Source of the DNA: Corallococcus sp. AS-1-6
GTDB taxonomy: Bacteria > Myxococcota > Myxococcia > Myxococcales > Myxococcaceae
Assembly (NCBI RefSeq): GCF_020037015.1
Contig: NZ_JAIQDE010000033.1
Location: forward strand, 23,659-87,658
Reading direction: 5' to 3'
DNA length: 64,000 nucleotides
The position numbers and the translations under genes are program-made. Each line of letters starts with the position of its first letter. Within the stretch, counting starts at the first letter, position 1. Shown here piece by piece: positions 31,530 through 42,320 of this stretch. The notes under the pieces are model-generated. The model saw only the letters and a program-made list of their open reading frames with translations, searched no databases and was not told where the DNA came from.

Positions 31530-32429
31530 TCAGCACCAATCCATGATGACAACGTGGAGGGATGGATCCGCGAGCTTCAATTCGCTCCGATGCGCTTCGC
31601 TGCGCACTCCAACAACGAAGTCGTAGCCACACTCTCTGGCGAGCCTGGCTTCGCGTTGCAGTTCGGTCAGTTTCATGGAGACGAAGAATCGTCGGGAGCG
31701 GGGGGAGTGCTTCTCGAAGTCGTCGGTCTTGACCTCCCACAGCGTTCGACGGGACAGGACCAGGGCGTCGTAGTGCTTGCCATTGATGAGCACGTTGAAG
31801 CCGGGAAAGCTGTTGCCGAGAATCTTGTCGGCGCATTCATTGTGCGGATCGTTCCCGCCCCGGGGTGGCCCCAAGACGGGTCTGCACTCTGGCCTGCGAT
31901 CCCGCTCGAACGGGTCCTTCGGCGATGGCGGAAACAAGTCCTGACCTGAAGGCTGGGGGCTGGGGTTTCGGTTCCTTGATGCTTCCCGCTCGGCGGCTTC
32001 ACTCCTCTGCATGGGGATGGGGTGTTCGGCCGCTTCAGGCCAATCCGACTCATCCATCGCTTCCTTGATGGCGACCGCCACCACCACCACTCCGATGACG
32101 ATGACCGCGCCAACAATGACCTCCGGAGCGGCCAGCACGCAGAGCCCGATTCCCAGCGTGGCGGCTTCAGCAGAGGCGACCGTGCATCTTCCTGCGCGAT
32201 CAGTGAACCGGACACGATCCTGGTCGAGGACGTGAAAGCACCGTTCCGCCAGGACAGGCCAAGGCTCGGTCGACTCCCGGACGACGCACCGTCCTTCATC
32301 CGTCCACGGCAGGTTCGCTGCTCGCTGGAGGTTGGTGCGCCTGGGAGAGCGGCTTTCACGCGCTGCTGGTGCCGCGCATGCCGTCAGGAACAACAGAAGC
32401 GTGGCGAGGGCTCCAAGTTTCAAGGTCAC
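31530..32429 (-). CDS. Lipoprotein with nuclease-like C-terminus (DUF6310-like; SitA-type toxin candidate)
   Basis: A 299-aa protein. A signal peptide ends in lipobox LTAC (Cys18). Then comes a Cys-containing domain (C48, C64, C82, C97), a hydrophobic segment (VIVGAVIVIGVVVVAVAI, about residues 105-122), a Pro/Arg-rich linker, and a C-terminal domain from about 200 (NVLINGKHYDALVLSRRTLW). In that domain D221, E232 and K234 give a D-x10-E-x-K pattern typical of PD-(D/E)xK nucleases. The layout of lipoprotein, membrane segment and C-terminal nuclease followed by an immunity-like gene matches the concept of SitA toxins transferred by outer-membrane exchange in Myxococcus. GTG 32429 has a GAGAGG ribosome site. 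Confidence 0.6.
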   Translation of the reverse strand: MTLKLGALATLLLFLTACAAPAARESRSPRRTNLQRAANLPWTDEGRCVVRESTEPWPVLAERCFHVLDQDRVRFTDRAGRCTVASAEAATLGIGLCVLAAPEVIVGAVIVIGVVVVAVAIKEAMDESDWPEAAEHPIPMQRSEAAEREASRNRNPSPQPSGQDLFPPSPKDPFERDRRPECRPVLGPPRGGNDPHNECADKILGNSFPGFNVLINGKHYDALVLSRRTLWEVKTDDFEKHSPRSRRFFVSMKLTELQREARLARECGYDFVVGVRSEAHRSELKLADPSLHVVIMDWC

Positions 32430-32462
32430 AGCCTCTCAGTGGGCACACGCTTCTGACTGGAA

Positions 32463-32494
32463 GCAGGGCCGGAGTAGACCTGATCCGGCCCTGC
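32463..32494 (-). terminator. Hairpin terminator after hutH
   Basis: A perfect 11-bp stem (32463-32473 with 32484-32494) and a 10-nt loop lie about 18 nt beyond the hutH stop. There is no strong U-tract, so termination may be partial, but it lies exactly between hutH and the upstream start of the lipoprotein gene. Confidence 0.5.
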
Positions 32495-32511
32495 CTGATT
32501 CGCGACCGTGA

Positions 32512-34038
32512 TTACGCCGTCGCCGACCGCACCGCCTCACGGATCGCCCCGGACTCCACGAGCGCCGTGACCGCGGAGATGTCGTGATGCAGCTCGCGGT
32601 CCCGGTCCATGTGCGGAACCTTGCTGCGCACCAGCTCATACGCTGCCAGGACGCCCTTGCCGGGCTTTACCGGCTGACGGAAGTCCAGCGCCTGCGCCGC
32701 GACCAGCAGCTCGATCGCCAGACACGAACGCGCGAACTCCGACACCTGCCGCCCCTTCAACGCCGCAGTCATGCCCATGGACACGTGGTCCTCGCGGCCC
32801 GCGGAGGAGGGGATGGAGTCCACGGAGGCCGGGTGGCTCAGGATTCGCGACTCGGCCACCAGGGCCGCCGCCGTCACCTGGGCGATCATGAACCCGCTGT
32901 TCAACCCACTGTTCTTCGCCAGGAACGCGGGCAGACCCGACAGGCTCGGGTTCACCATCTGTTCCACCCGCCGCTCACTGATCGAAGACAACTGCGTCAG
33001 CGCCATGGCCACCACGTCCATCGCCAGCGAGATGGGCTGACCGTGGAAGTTGCCTCCGGAGATGATGTTGCCCGTGTCCGGGAACACCAGCGGGTTGTCC
33101 GTCCCGCTGTTCACCTCCACCTCCAGGATGCGCCGCGCGAAGGCCAGTCCCTCTCTCGCGGAACCATGCACCTGCGGGATGCACCGCAGGCTGTACGGGT
33201 CCTGCACCTTGCTGCAGTTGACGTGCGTCTCCACCAGCTCGCTGCCCTTCAGGATCCGGCGCAGGTGCTCCGCCACCGCCTTCTGGCCCGCGTGCGGGCG
33301 CACCGCGTGGATCTCCGGCAGGAACGGCTTGTGGCTGCCCAGCAGGCCCTCCACCGTCATCGCTCCCGCGATGTCCGCCACGTCCGCCAGCATCTCCGCC
33401 CGGAGCTGCGTCAGCGTCCCTACCGCGCACATCGCCTGCGTGCCGTTGATCAGCGTCAGGCCTTCCTTCGCCTCCAGCACCACCGGCTTCAGGCCCGCCT
33501 TCTCCAGCGCCTGCTTCGACGGCATCCGCACGCCCTCGAAGAACGCCTCGCCCTCGCCAATCAGCACCAGCGCCAGGTGCGCCAGCGGGGCCAGGTCTCC
33601 GGACGCGCCCACGCTTCCCCGCTCGGGGACCACCGGGACCACGTCCTTGTTCAACATGTCGATGGCCAGCCCCAGCGTCTCCATCCGGATGCCGCTGAAG
33701 CCCTTCGCCAGCACGTTGGCCCTCAAGAGCAGGAGCACGCGCGCTTCCGGCAGGGGCAGCGGATTTCCCACGCCACAGGCGTGCGACAGGATGAGGTTCC
33801 GCTGCAGGTCCCGCAGGTCCTTCCGGTCGATCCGCACCTCCGCCAGCGTGCCGAAGCCCGTGTTGATGCCGTAGGACGGCGTGTCTCCGGCGGCCACCCG
33901 GTCCACCAACGCCCGGGAGGCCTGCACCCGCTTCGCGGCTTCGGGGGCGAGCTCCACCGTGACTTCGTGGCGGGAGACCTGGAGGATCTCCTCCAGCTTC
34001 AGGGTGTCACCATCGATGAGGAGGCGGGGGCGGGACAT
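32512..34038 (-). CDS. hutH: Histidine ammonia-lyase
   Basis: A 508-aa protein, the usual HutH length. It deaminates L-histidine to urocanate. The MIO cofactor tripeptide Ala145-Ser146-Gly147 is in [14 protein letters not shown]. The catalytic Tyr region YGINTGFG (Tyr56) and the [12 protein letters not shown] segment ([12 protein letters not shown]) are intact. Start ATG 34038. It stands alone: no hutU, hutI or hutG in the window, so either histidine degradation is completed elsewhere or it feeds another pathway. It is divergent from aspartate kinase with about 145 nt between. Confidence 0.95.
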   Translation of the reverse strand: MSRPRLLIDGDTLKLEEILQVSRHEVTVELAPEAAKRVQASRALVDRVAAGDTPSYGINTGFGTLAEVRIDRKDLRDLQRNLILSHACGVGNPLPLPEARVLLLLRANVLAKGFSGIRMETLGLAIDMLNKDVVPVVPERGSVGASGDLAPLAHLALVLIGEGEAFFEGVRMPSKQALEKAGLKPVVLEAKEGLTLINGTQAMCAVGTLTQLRAEMLADVADIAGAMTVEGLLGSHKPFLPEIHAVRPHAGQKAVAEHLRRILKGSELVETHVNCSKVQDPYSLRCIPQVHGSAREGLAFARRILEVEVNSGTDNPLVFPDTGNIISGGNFHGQPISLAMDVVAMALTQLSSISERRVEQMVNPSLSGLPAFLAKNSGLNSGFMIAQVTAAALVAESRILSHPASVDSIPSSAGREDHVSMGMTAALKGRQVSEFARSCLAIELLVAAQALDFRQPVKPGKGVLAAYELVRSKVPHMDRDRELHHDISAVTALVESGAIREAVRSATA

Positions 34039-34183
34039 GTTCTGGCTACTCCGGGAATGCGGCTTGGAATCGTTGGGCCACGAACGCTAGCGGATTCGCG
34101 GCAGGCAGGTTGAGGGCCCTTTACACCCAGGCCCCGGCGCCCATATAGCCTGCGCGCGTCCGTGCAGGGAGGTCGCAAGCCCC

Positions 34184-35457
<1,274 letters not shown>

Positions 35458-35461
<4 letters not shown>

Positions 35462-35880
35462 AGCGGTTCGGGCGCACGTCCGCGCTCGCGGCGCTGTCCC
35501 TGGGGCTGCTCGCCCTGGGCTTCACCGCCCGGGCGCGGTGGCCGCAGTCGCGGCCCTCGCTCGACTGCCCGCCGGAGGCCGTGCGGCTGGACGCGGCGGG
35601 GCTGGCCACCTGTGGCCCGGGGACGGTGCCCACGGGGGCCCAGGCGCTCGCGCTGGGGCTCAAGCTGGACCTCAACGCGGCCTCCGAGTCCGAGCTGGCC
35701 CTGGTGCCCGGTGTGGGCCGTGACCTCGCCAGGAAGCTGGTGTCCGCCCGCGAGGAGCAGGGCCGGTTCACGAGCTGGGAGGACGTGGACGCGGTGCCCG
35801 GCGTGGGTGCTGCCAAGTTGCAGACCCTCCGGGCAGCCACGGTGCTGGACGCGGCGCCGGCTCCTGGGGGCGTGTGGTAA
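35458..35880 (+). CDS. ComEA-like helix-hairpin-helix protein, apparent CTG start
   Basis: The C-terminal half ([18 protein letters not shown], then [11 protein letters not shown], then [13 protein letters not shown]) is the ComEA double helix-hairpin-helix DNA-binding domain. ATG, GTG or TTG starts are absent upstream until GTG 35581, which would cut off a clear membrane anchor ([20 protein letters not shown]). The frame opens at CTG 35458, which overlaps the aspartate kinase stop (CTGA), giving a 140-aa protein with a signal anchor. ComEA binds incoming DNA in the periplasm during natural transformation. The CTG start is an inference. Confidence 0.7.
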
Positions 35881-35889
35881 GCACGGCCG

Positions 35890-38145
35890 GTGCAGATCGC
35901 CTGCCCGCAATGCTCGATGCAGTACGTGCTGGATGCCCGACTCCTGCCGCCTGGAGGCGCGTCGGTGCAGTGCACCCGGTGTGGCCACGTGTTCATGGCT
36001 TCGCCCGCTGGCGTCATGGCTCCCGCGCCGAAGATTCCTCCGGCGGGTGGGGGAGACCGGTCGGGTGCGCAGTCGTCCACGCAGATCTTCGGCGGTGAGG
36101 GCGCTGCCAACCTGAAGGCCACGAACCTGTTCGCGGGTTCGACCACGGCCTCCGGGTCCTTCGTTCCGCAGCCGACTCCGCCTTCGGGCGCGCTCTCTGC
36201 GTCCGGCGTGATTCCGCCGCCCCCGTCCATTGCTCCGGTCGCGGCGCCGCCCCCCGGGGCGTCCGGTGCGCAGGCTCCGGCGGAGCTGGGCAAGACGCGG
36301 GCCTTCGGGGCGGTGGGGGCCGCGGCGGAGGCTCCTCCCCCGGCGACGCCGCCGGGGCAGGGTGCGGCTCCTGGCGCGACGACGCGCGCGTTCGGCGCAG
36401 TCTCCGCTTCGTCCTCGGGTTCGTTCCGTCTCTCGGAGCCCGGTGCTTCATCGCGTGGTCCGGAGGGTGTGGGCGCGACGCGTGCGTTCGGCGCCGTGAC
36501 GGGCCCCGCGCCTTCGGGGGCCGCTGACGCGGGCATTGGATCGACCCGTGCGTTCGGTGCGGTGCCGGGTGCTACGCCCTCCGGTGCCGCCGATGCGGGC
36601 ATTGGCTCCACCCGTGCGTTCGGCGCGGTGCCGGGTCCGTCGGGAACACCGGTGACCGAGGCGATTGGCTCCACCCGTGCGTTCGGCGCGGTAACGGACC
36701 CAGCGGGTTCGCAGGTGGCCGAGGCGATTGGTTCCACCCGTGCGTTTGGCGCGGTAACGGACCCAGCGGGTTCACCGGCGGCCGAGGCGATTGGTTCCAC
36801 CCGTGCGTTCGGTGCGGTGCCGGGCTCCCCGGCTTCCGGTTCGCCCGGAGCCGGAGGATCGACGCACGCTCCCGGTGCGGTGTCGCTCCCTTCGGAATCC
36901 TCCGCTCCCCGCGCTGCCCCCCGGTCCTTCGAGGACATCTCGCCCTCGGGCGACCCCACGGATGCGCCATGGTCCGCTAGCGGCTCGCGCTCCAAGCTCG
37001 TTCCGGAGGGCCACGGCGATGCGCCCTGGGCGACCTCCGCTCCGACCGCGACCGTCTCCCTGCCCGACGACGACGCGCCCTTCGCGCGCACCGAGCCCTC
37101 CAGGCCCGCGGCTTCGTCCTCCGGCGCGTCGGTGCTCGGGGGCGGCCTGGACCGGCCTCTTCCTTCCCGGAAGCCCTCCAGCGAGCTGCCTCCGGAGCTG
37201 CTCGGGGCCTCCTCCCGCGCCGGCTCCATCGTCATCGAGGACGGCAACCGGGGCGCCTCCTCGCTGAGCCGGGTGCTCCTCGGGCTCATGGTTCTCGCGG
37301 GCATCCTGCTGGCTGGCTACCTGGCGTATCCCGTCTTCCGCGACCGCAACGCGGCCATGCCCGAGCAGGCCGTGACGGAGAAGGAGCGCGCCGTCAGCTC
37401 GCTGCGCGGTGACGACGCCCCCGCGCGAGACCAGGCCATCCAGAGCCTCAAGGCCCTGGCCACCGCCCATCCGAAGTACTCCGAGGTCCAGGCCGAGCTG
37501 GCCGTGGCCTACACCCTCCAGGTGTCCGACCTGCACGCCGAGTTCGACCGGCTGAACAGCCAGTCGGCCGCGATCAAACGGCAGATCGACGAGGTCACCA
37601 CCGCGAAGGCGTCACCGGGCTGGATGAGCCAGGCCAACGCGCTCCACGACGACCTGCGCGCGACCGAGCGCGAGATGCAGCCGCTGCGCACCGACATCGC
37701 CGAGCGGCGCAAGGGCCTGGACGCGCTGATGGAGACCCTGCGGGCCGCTCCGGACGTGGAGCCCGCCGCCTCCGTCGCCGCGCGCCTCAAGGCCCAGGCC
37801 CTCTACGCCGCGGTGACGGGCGCCCCCAACGCCCTGGCCCTCGCGGAGCGCCTGCGCCAGGTGGAGCCCCAGCCGACCTGGAGCGTCCTCGCCCGCGCCG
37901 AATACGCCCTCAGCGCCGGTTCACCCGCCGCCACCCTCAACGCCGTCTCCGAGGAACTGGGAGCTTTGCGCGCGCAGGACCGCTACCTCTTCCGCGCCTT
38001 CGTCCTGGGCGCCCGGCTGGCCCTGCGCCAGGGCGACCCGGACACGGCCCGGAAGCTGCTCGACGAGGTGGTGGCGCTCAACCCCAAGCACGACCTGGCC
38101 AGGCGTATGCTCGCTCAGACCGCAGCCGGAGAGCGCTCGCCCTGA
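35890..38145 (+). CDS. Zinc-ribbon protein with TRAFGAV repeats, membrane helix and helical C-domain
   Basis: A 751-aa protein starting at GTG 35890. Residues 1-36 form an MJ0042-type zinc ribbon (CPQC, then CTRCGHVF). Residues 40-440 are low-complexity Pro/Ala/Gly/Ser with eight copies of TRAFGAV (residues 136 to about 310). A single transmembrane segment (VLLGLMVLAGILLAGYLAYPVF) lies at about residue 460-480. The C-terminal 270 residues are helical with coiled-coil and TPR-like character (YSEVQAELAVAY, then ARKLLDEVVALNPKHDLARRM). The zinc ribbon and repeats would be cytoplasmic, the C-domain periplasmic. The repeated Thr/Phe motif could bind a partner protein or be phosphorylated; the function is unknown. 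Confidence 0.8.
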   Translation: MQIACPQCSMQYVLDARLLPPGGASVQCTRCGHVFMASPAGVMAPAPKIPPAGGGDRSGAQSSTQIFGGEGAANLKATNLFAGSTTASGSFVPQPTPPSGALSASGVIPPPPSIAPVAAPPPGASGAQAPAELGKTRAFGAVGAAAEAPPPATPPGQGAAPGATTRAFGAVSASSSGSFRLSEPGASSRGPEGVGATRAFGAVTGPAPSGAADAGIGSTRAFGAVPGATPSGAADAGIGSTRAFGAVPGPSGTPVTEAIGSTRAFGAVTDPAGSQVAEAIGSTRAFGAVTDPAGSPAAEAIGSTRAFGAVPGSPASGSPGAGGSTHAPGAVSLPSESSAPRAAPRSFEDISPSGDPTDAPWSASGSRSKLVPEGHGDAPWATSAPTATVSLPDDDAPFARTEPSRPAASSSGASVLGGGLDRPLPSRKPSSELPPELLGASSRAGSIVIEDGNRGASSLSRVLLGLMVLAGILLAGYLAYPVFRDRNAAMPEQAVTEKERAVSSLRGDDAPARDQAIQSLKALATAHPKYSEVQAELAVAYTLQVSDLHAEFDRLNSQSAAIKRQIDEVTTAKASPGWMSQANALHDDLRATEREMQPLRTDIAERRKGLDALMETLRAAPDVEPAASVAARLKAQALYAAVTGAPNALALAERLRQVEPQPTWSVLARAEYALSAGSPAATLNAVSEELGALRAQDRYLFRAFVLGARLALRQGDPDTARKLLDEVVALNPKHDLARRMLAQTAAGERSP
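36295..36819 (+). repeat. Eight TRAFGAV repeats in the zinc-ribbon protein
   Basis: The heptapeptide TRAFGAV occurs eight times. The last five spacings are a regular 21-22 residues, with the intervening consensus PxxSGxxxAEAIGS. DNA of the last units is closely similar (for example at 36661-36680 and 36721-36740), indicating tandem expansion. The earlier copies are more diverged. Confidence 0.9.
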
Positions 38146-38299
38146 AACGTTGACCGGATCACCTCCATCTCACCCTGGAGAAACTCCAGTCGTTCCGGGG
38201 GCTCGCTGGCTCCCTCGCCCTGAGGTGCCTCTAGACGCTCGGGCATGCACCTTGCTTTGTGCCCAGGTGTCGAGGACTCGGGGTTCGGAGGGTGGGTCG

Positions 38300-39496
38300 A
38301 TGGCGGAGGTCTTCTTCTGGTGCGCGGCGCTGGCGCTCGTGCACACTTATTTTCTCTATCCCTTGAGCCTGTTCGCCTTGGAGGGCGCGGCCCAGGTCTT
38401 CCAGAACGTGCGGAAGATGCGCTCGGGGCAGGCCGCCAGCACGGGCATGAAGGGCGGACCGCTGCCCTCGGTAAGTCTGGTGGTGGCCGCCTACAACGAG
38501 GCGGATTGCATCGAGTCGAAGCTGAAGAACAGCCTGGCGCTGGACTACCCGGCGGACCGCTTCGAGGTCGTCATCGGCTCGGACGGCTCCACGGACGGCA
38601 CGGACGGGCTCGTGCAGAAGTGCACGGATCCGCGCGTGCGCCTGTCGCCCGCGCCCCGCGCCGGCAAGACGACGGTGCTCAACCGCTGCATCCCGTCCGC
38701 GCACGGCGACATCGTGCTGCTGTCGGACGCGAACACGATGATCGACGCGGACGCGGTGCGGAAGATCGTCCGCCACTTCGAGGACCCGGAGGTCGGCGCC
38801 GTGTGCGGCAAGCTGCGCCTCTACAACCCCACGAAGCAGGACTACGAGGAGAGCGCGTACTGGAGCTACGAGTCCCTCATCAAGCTGTACGAGGGCCGGC
38901 GCGGCGCGGTGGTGGGTGCCAACGGCGGCCTCTACGCCATCCGGCGCTCGCTCTTCACCCACCTGCCGCCGTCCACCATCGTGGATGACTTCGTGATTCC
39001 GCTGCGCATCCTGGAGAGCGGCTACAAGGTCGTCTACGAGGAGGGCGCCGTCGCTCACGAGGAGACGACGGAGGACTACGGCAAGGAGTTCGGCCGGCGC
39101 GCCCGCATCGCGGCGGGCAACTTCCAGAGCCTGCGTCTGGTGCCCGGGCTGCTGCTGCCCACCGCGGGCTTCGCCGCGTTCGCCTTCTGGTCGCACAAGC
39201 TCCTGCGCTGGTGCGCACCCGCGCTGATGGCGCTGGCGCTCGTCGCCAACCTGTTCCTGCTGGACAGCGTGTTCTACCGCGTCACGCTGGGCGCGCAGTT
39301 GGGCTTCTACGCCCTGGCGTACCTGGGCCGCTCCGGCGTCTTCAAGAGCGGCGCGGCGAAGAAGGCCACGTCCATCGCGTACTACTTCGTGACCATGAAC
39401 GCGGCCATCGCCGTGGGCTTCTGGCGCTTCCTGCGCAACTCGCAGCGCGCCGCGTGGGACCGCACCGCCCGCGTGCCGACCTCCACGTCGACCTGA
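38300..39496 (+). CDS. Family 2 glycosyltransferase (membrane)
   Basis: A 398-aa protein with an N-terminal transmembrane segment (VFFWCAALALVHTYFLYPLSLF), a GT-A fold beginning SLVVAAYNEADCIESKL with the DGSTDG loop and the LSDANTMID metal site, a GANGGLYAIRRSLF acceptor region, DDFVIPLRILE, and three or four C-terminal membrane helices. It is typical of processive or lipid-linked polysaccharide glycosyltransferases that use nucleotide sugars at the inner membrane. ATG 38300 is chosen because GGAGGG lies 8 nt upstream and the protein begins with the membrane helix. It stands alone; product unknown. Confidence 0.88.
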   Translation: MAEVFFWCAALALVHTYFLYPLSLFALEGAAQVFQNVRKMRSGQAASTGMKGGPLPSVSLVVAAYNEADCIESKLKNSLALDYPADRFEVVIGSDGSTDGTDGLVQKCTDPRVRLSPAPRAGKTTVLNRCIPSAHGDIVLLSDANTMIDADAVRKIVRHFEDPEVGAVCGKLRLYNPTKQDYEESAYWSYESLIKLYEGRRGAVVGANGGLYAIRRSLFTHLPPSTIVDDFVIPLRILESGYKVVYEEGAVAHEETTEDYGKEFGRRARIAAGNFQSLRLVPGLLLPTAGFAAFAFWSHKLLRWCAPALMALALVANLFLLDSVFYRVTLGAQLGFYALAYLGRSGVFKSGAAKKATSIAYYFVTMNAAIAVGFWRFLRNSQRAAWDRTARVPTSTST

Positions 39497-39597
39497 CCTT
39501 CAACGGACTTGGCGGTCCAGGCCCGCCGGTTCCCCGCGGCGCTCCGGCTGGTTCCGGAAGCGCACGGCTGGAATCGGCGGGCTTTCCTTTTCCAGCT

Positions 39598-40452
39598 TCA
39601 GCGGGCCGCCACGGCCATGGGCTTCGTGGCGCCCGAGGGCAGCACGCTGCCGAACGCGGCGAAGAGCTGTCCGGTGAGCACGTGCGGCTGACCGGGGGCG
39701 GGGCTTCGCAGCATGTCGTTGAGGATCTCGCCCGTCTTCGGATCGCGGGCCATGTGGGGGCGCGCCAGGTTCATCCGGTAGCGCACCACGCCGCGCTTCA
39801 CCCGGTGGATGACGGTGACCGTGCCGTCCGCGTCCACCCCGTCCACCAGGCCCACGTGGGTGAGGCCGTCGTTGCGCCGGCCGTCGCGGTTCTGATCATA
39901 CGTCTCGCGGAAGAACACCAGGTCGCCCGGCGCGGGGCGCCCGCTCGTGTACACGCGGCCATTCGCCTGGGCGTAGCGGTACATCGCGGTGACGCCGTTG
40001 TCCCCGGGCTTGAGGGCCCCCCGGAACTTCACGCCCGCCTGGGCGTACGTGGCCTCGATGAGCGCCGTGCAGTCCGCCGGGTAGCGCTTGCCGTTCACCT
40101 GCACCGACGACTGCCCCACCAGCCCGCGCGCCGTGGCCAGCACGCGCTCGCGGGGATTGGACGTGGGGGCGGGGCTCGGAGGCGTCTGCTTCGCGGGCGT
40201 GACGCGCGGCCGGGCCTTGGCCGGGGCCTTCGCCACCGCCGGGGCCTTGCTCGGGGCAGGGGCCTTCGCGGGACGCTCGGCGGGGGCGCTCGGACGGACC
40301 GCCACCTCCTCGGACAGCGCGGCGCGCGGGAAGGCCGGCGGGGAGGCGGAGCGGTAGCGCACGGCTTCCGACGCCACCCAGGCCCCCGTGGGGGAGCCCG
40401 TCGCACAGCCCGTCGTCATCGCCAGCATCGCCATCCATGCGCCCAGCTTCAT
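39598..40452 (-). CDS. Lipoprotein with NlpC/CHAP-like cell-wall hydrolase domain
   Basis: A 284-aa protein with signal peptide and lipobox TTGC (Cys16). A Lys/Ala/Pro-rich linker (about 55-100) resembles peptidoglycan-spanning linkers. The C-terminal domain has the papain-like catalytic Cys128 (ADCTALIEATY) and His199 (LTHVGLVDGV), the NlpC/P60 or CHAP arrangement of peptidoglycan amidases and endopeptidases. Start ATG 40452. It is divergent from the helical lipoprotein gene with 133 nt between, so a shared promoter region is likely. The substrate peptide is not predictable. Confidence 0.8.
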   Translation of the reverse strand: MKLGAWMAMLAMTTGCATGSPTGAWVASEAVRYRSASPPAFPRAALSEEVAVRPSAPAERPAKAPAPSKAPAVAKAPAKARPRVTPAKQTPPSPAPTSNPRERVLATARGLVGQSSVQVNGKRYPADCTALIEATYAQAGVKFRGALKPGDNGVTAMYRYAQANGRVYTSGRPAPGDLVFFRETYDQNRDGRRNDGLTHVGLVDGVDADGTVTVIHRVKRGVVRYRMNLARPHMARDPKTGEILNDMLRSPAPGQPHVLTGQLFAAFGSVLPSGATKPMAVAAR

Positions 40453-40585
40453 GGCCACCTCGTCCTGTAGCGTCCTGGGACAGAGGCTCCCTCCGCTGGT
40501 GCGTGTAGGCAAGAAAACCACCCAGGCAACCGGGCGGAGCGGCTCGGGTTTTCGACGGGGGGCGGGTGGGGTATTGCTGGAGGGG

Positions 40586-42274
40586 ATGCCCACCTTCCGC
40601 CGCGCCCTCGCCCTCGTGCTCCTGGCCACCGGTTGCTCGCACATGTCCTTCGAGAAGGCCAGCGAGCTGGACACCGTGCAGGCCTACCAGGACTTCCTGC
40701 GCGAGAACCCGGAGGACCCCGAGGCCACGACGGCCCAGGGGCGCATCGAGGGGCTGGAGTTCGACGAGGCGAAGCGGCTGCACTCGGTCATCGCCTACAA
40801 GCGCTTCCTGGAGACGTACCCGGACGCGCCGCAGCGGCAGCGGGCGCAGTCGCTGCTGGAGGGCCTGCGCTTCAATGCGGCGAAGGAAGCGGACACGGAG
40901 GCCGGGTGGCGGCAGTTCCTCGCCGAGCACCCCGACGGCTCCCACCGCGACGAGGCGCGCGCGAAGCTCCAGGCGGCCCAGGAGCGCGACGTCCAGACGA
41001 CCACCGACCTCAAGCGCGTGTCCCAGCTCCTCCAGGGCGAGGCCGCCGGCGCGCGCCGCGAGGAGCTGGAGCGCAAGCTGGACGACGAGTCCTTCGCCCA
41101 GGCCCGGGACGCCGGGAAGCTCTTCGCCTACCTGCGCGACTTCCCCGCGGGCGCGCACCGCGAGGAGGTCCGCGTCAAGCTGCTGGAGCTGGAGGTGGAG
41201 GGGCTGCTCGTCTCCGGGCTGGTGGACGAGGCCGAGGCGAAGGTGAAGGTCCACCCGCTGGGGCCGAAGCTGACGGGCTTCCCCGCGCGCCTGGCCCGCG
41301 CCCGCGAGGAGCAGGGCGCCCTCTCCCGCACCGAGCCCGCCGCCCGCGCGATGCAGGTGGGCCACTACCTGCGCGACCTGGAGGACCTGAAGCGCGCGCT
41401 GGTGGCGCCGGATCCGCTGGACCGCTGGCAGGCGGCGGAGGAGCTGGGTCAGCACGTCTCCGTGCGCGCGGTGGATCCGCTGCTGGAGGCGCTGCGCACG
41501 GCGCGCAACCCGCTGATCCGCCAGAACGCGCTGACGTCGCTGCGCACCGTGCTCTCCGCGCTGCCCGCCCCCGTGGCCGGCTATGAGGTCGCCGTGCGGC
41601 TGGAGTCCCTGCGCGAGCGCGCCAGCAGCCCGGAGCTCTACATCACCGTGGCGGCGCTCCTGGACCTGAGCGGCCAGTTGGAGCAGGCCGCCAGCCAGTA
41701 CCAGCGCGTCTATGAGTCCGGCGGCACGGACCCCGTGGTGCTCTGGCGCTGGGTGCAACTGCGCGAGCAGCGCCGCCAGGCGTTCTCCGCGGCGGTGGCG
41801 GCCCGGCAGCTCGCGGTGTGGGCCCAGACGACCGCGCGCGAGGAGACCGTGTCCGCGGAGGGTGGGGTGCCCCTGGCGTCGGCGCGTCAGCTCTGCGCGG
41901 CGGTGGTGGACGCGCGCTTCGCGGCCCAGGCCATCGCCCGGGTCCGCAAGGAGAAGACGGAGTTCCCCGAGGACCTGGACACCTTCGAGCGCACCGCCCA
42001 GGACGCCGTGCGGCTGGCCGAGGCGAAGCTCGCGGACGCGGAGCTGCTCCTGCGCCAGCAGCACCCCGGCGTGCGCACCTGCGCGGATCAACAGGTCGCC
42101 GAGCGCCTGTCGCAGGGCGTGAAGGAGCGCACCCAGGCGCTCCAGCAGGCCTCCAGCGCGAAGCTGCCCAGGCCCGTGGGCACGCTGCTGTTGGAGCTGG
42201 CCCGCGAGCGGGATCCCTCCCCCGAGGTCCGCGCCGCGGCGGCCTCCCGGTTGGCTGGATCCACCCCTCCCTGA
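40586..42274 (+). CDS. HEAT/TPR-like helical lipoprotein
   Basis: A 562-aa protein with a signal peptide ending in lipobox LATGC. The mature part is all helical. The first half has repeats of the form Y-x-x-F-L-x-x-x-P-x-(S/A)-x-x-R-x-x-A-x-x-x (for example AYKRFLETYPDAPQRQRA), and the middle has a HEAT-like stretch (DRWQAAEELGQHVSVRAVDPLLEALRT). It is probably an outer-membrane-anchored scaffold or assembly factor. ATG 40586 is preceded by GGAGGGG. No catalytic motif; function unknown. It ends 46 nt before the helicase gene. Confidence 0.8.
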   Translation: MPTFRRALALVLLATGCSHMSFEKASELDTVQAYQDFLRENPEDPEATTAQGRIEGLEFDEAKRLHSVIAYKRFLETYPDAPQRQRAQSLLEGLRFNAAKEADTEAGWRQFLAEHPDGSHRDEARAKLQAAQERDVQTTTDLKRVSQLLQGEAAGARREELERKLDDESFAQARDAGKLFAYLRDFPAGAHREEVRVKLLELEVEGLLVSGLVDEAEAKVKVHPLGPKLTGFPARLARAREEQGALSRTEPAARAMQVGHYLRDLEDLKRALVAPDPLDRWQAAEELGQHVSVRAVDPLLEALRTARNPLIRQNALTSLRTVLSALPAPVAGYEVAVRLESLRERASSPELYITVAALLDLSGQLEQAASQYQRVYESGGTDPVVLWRWVQLREQRRQAFSAAVAARQLAVWAQTTAREETVSAEGGVPLASARQLCAAVVDARFAAQAIARVRKEKTEFPEDLDTFERTAQDAVRLAEAKLADAELLLRQQHPGVRTCADQQVAERLSQGVKERTQALQQASSAKLPRPVGTLLLELARERDPSPEVRAAAASRLAGSTPP

Positions 42275-42320
42275 GACGGACTGGCGGACCCTTCGGCGGC
42301 GGTTAGAGTCCCCACCCCCC

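Noticed and set aside
35581..35880. GTG 35581 as the ComEA start
   Set aside because: It would discard the in-frame hydrophobic anchor that begins just after CTG 35458, and the anchor fits the family's usual architecture.
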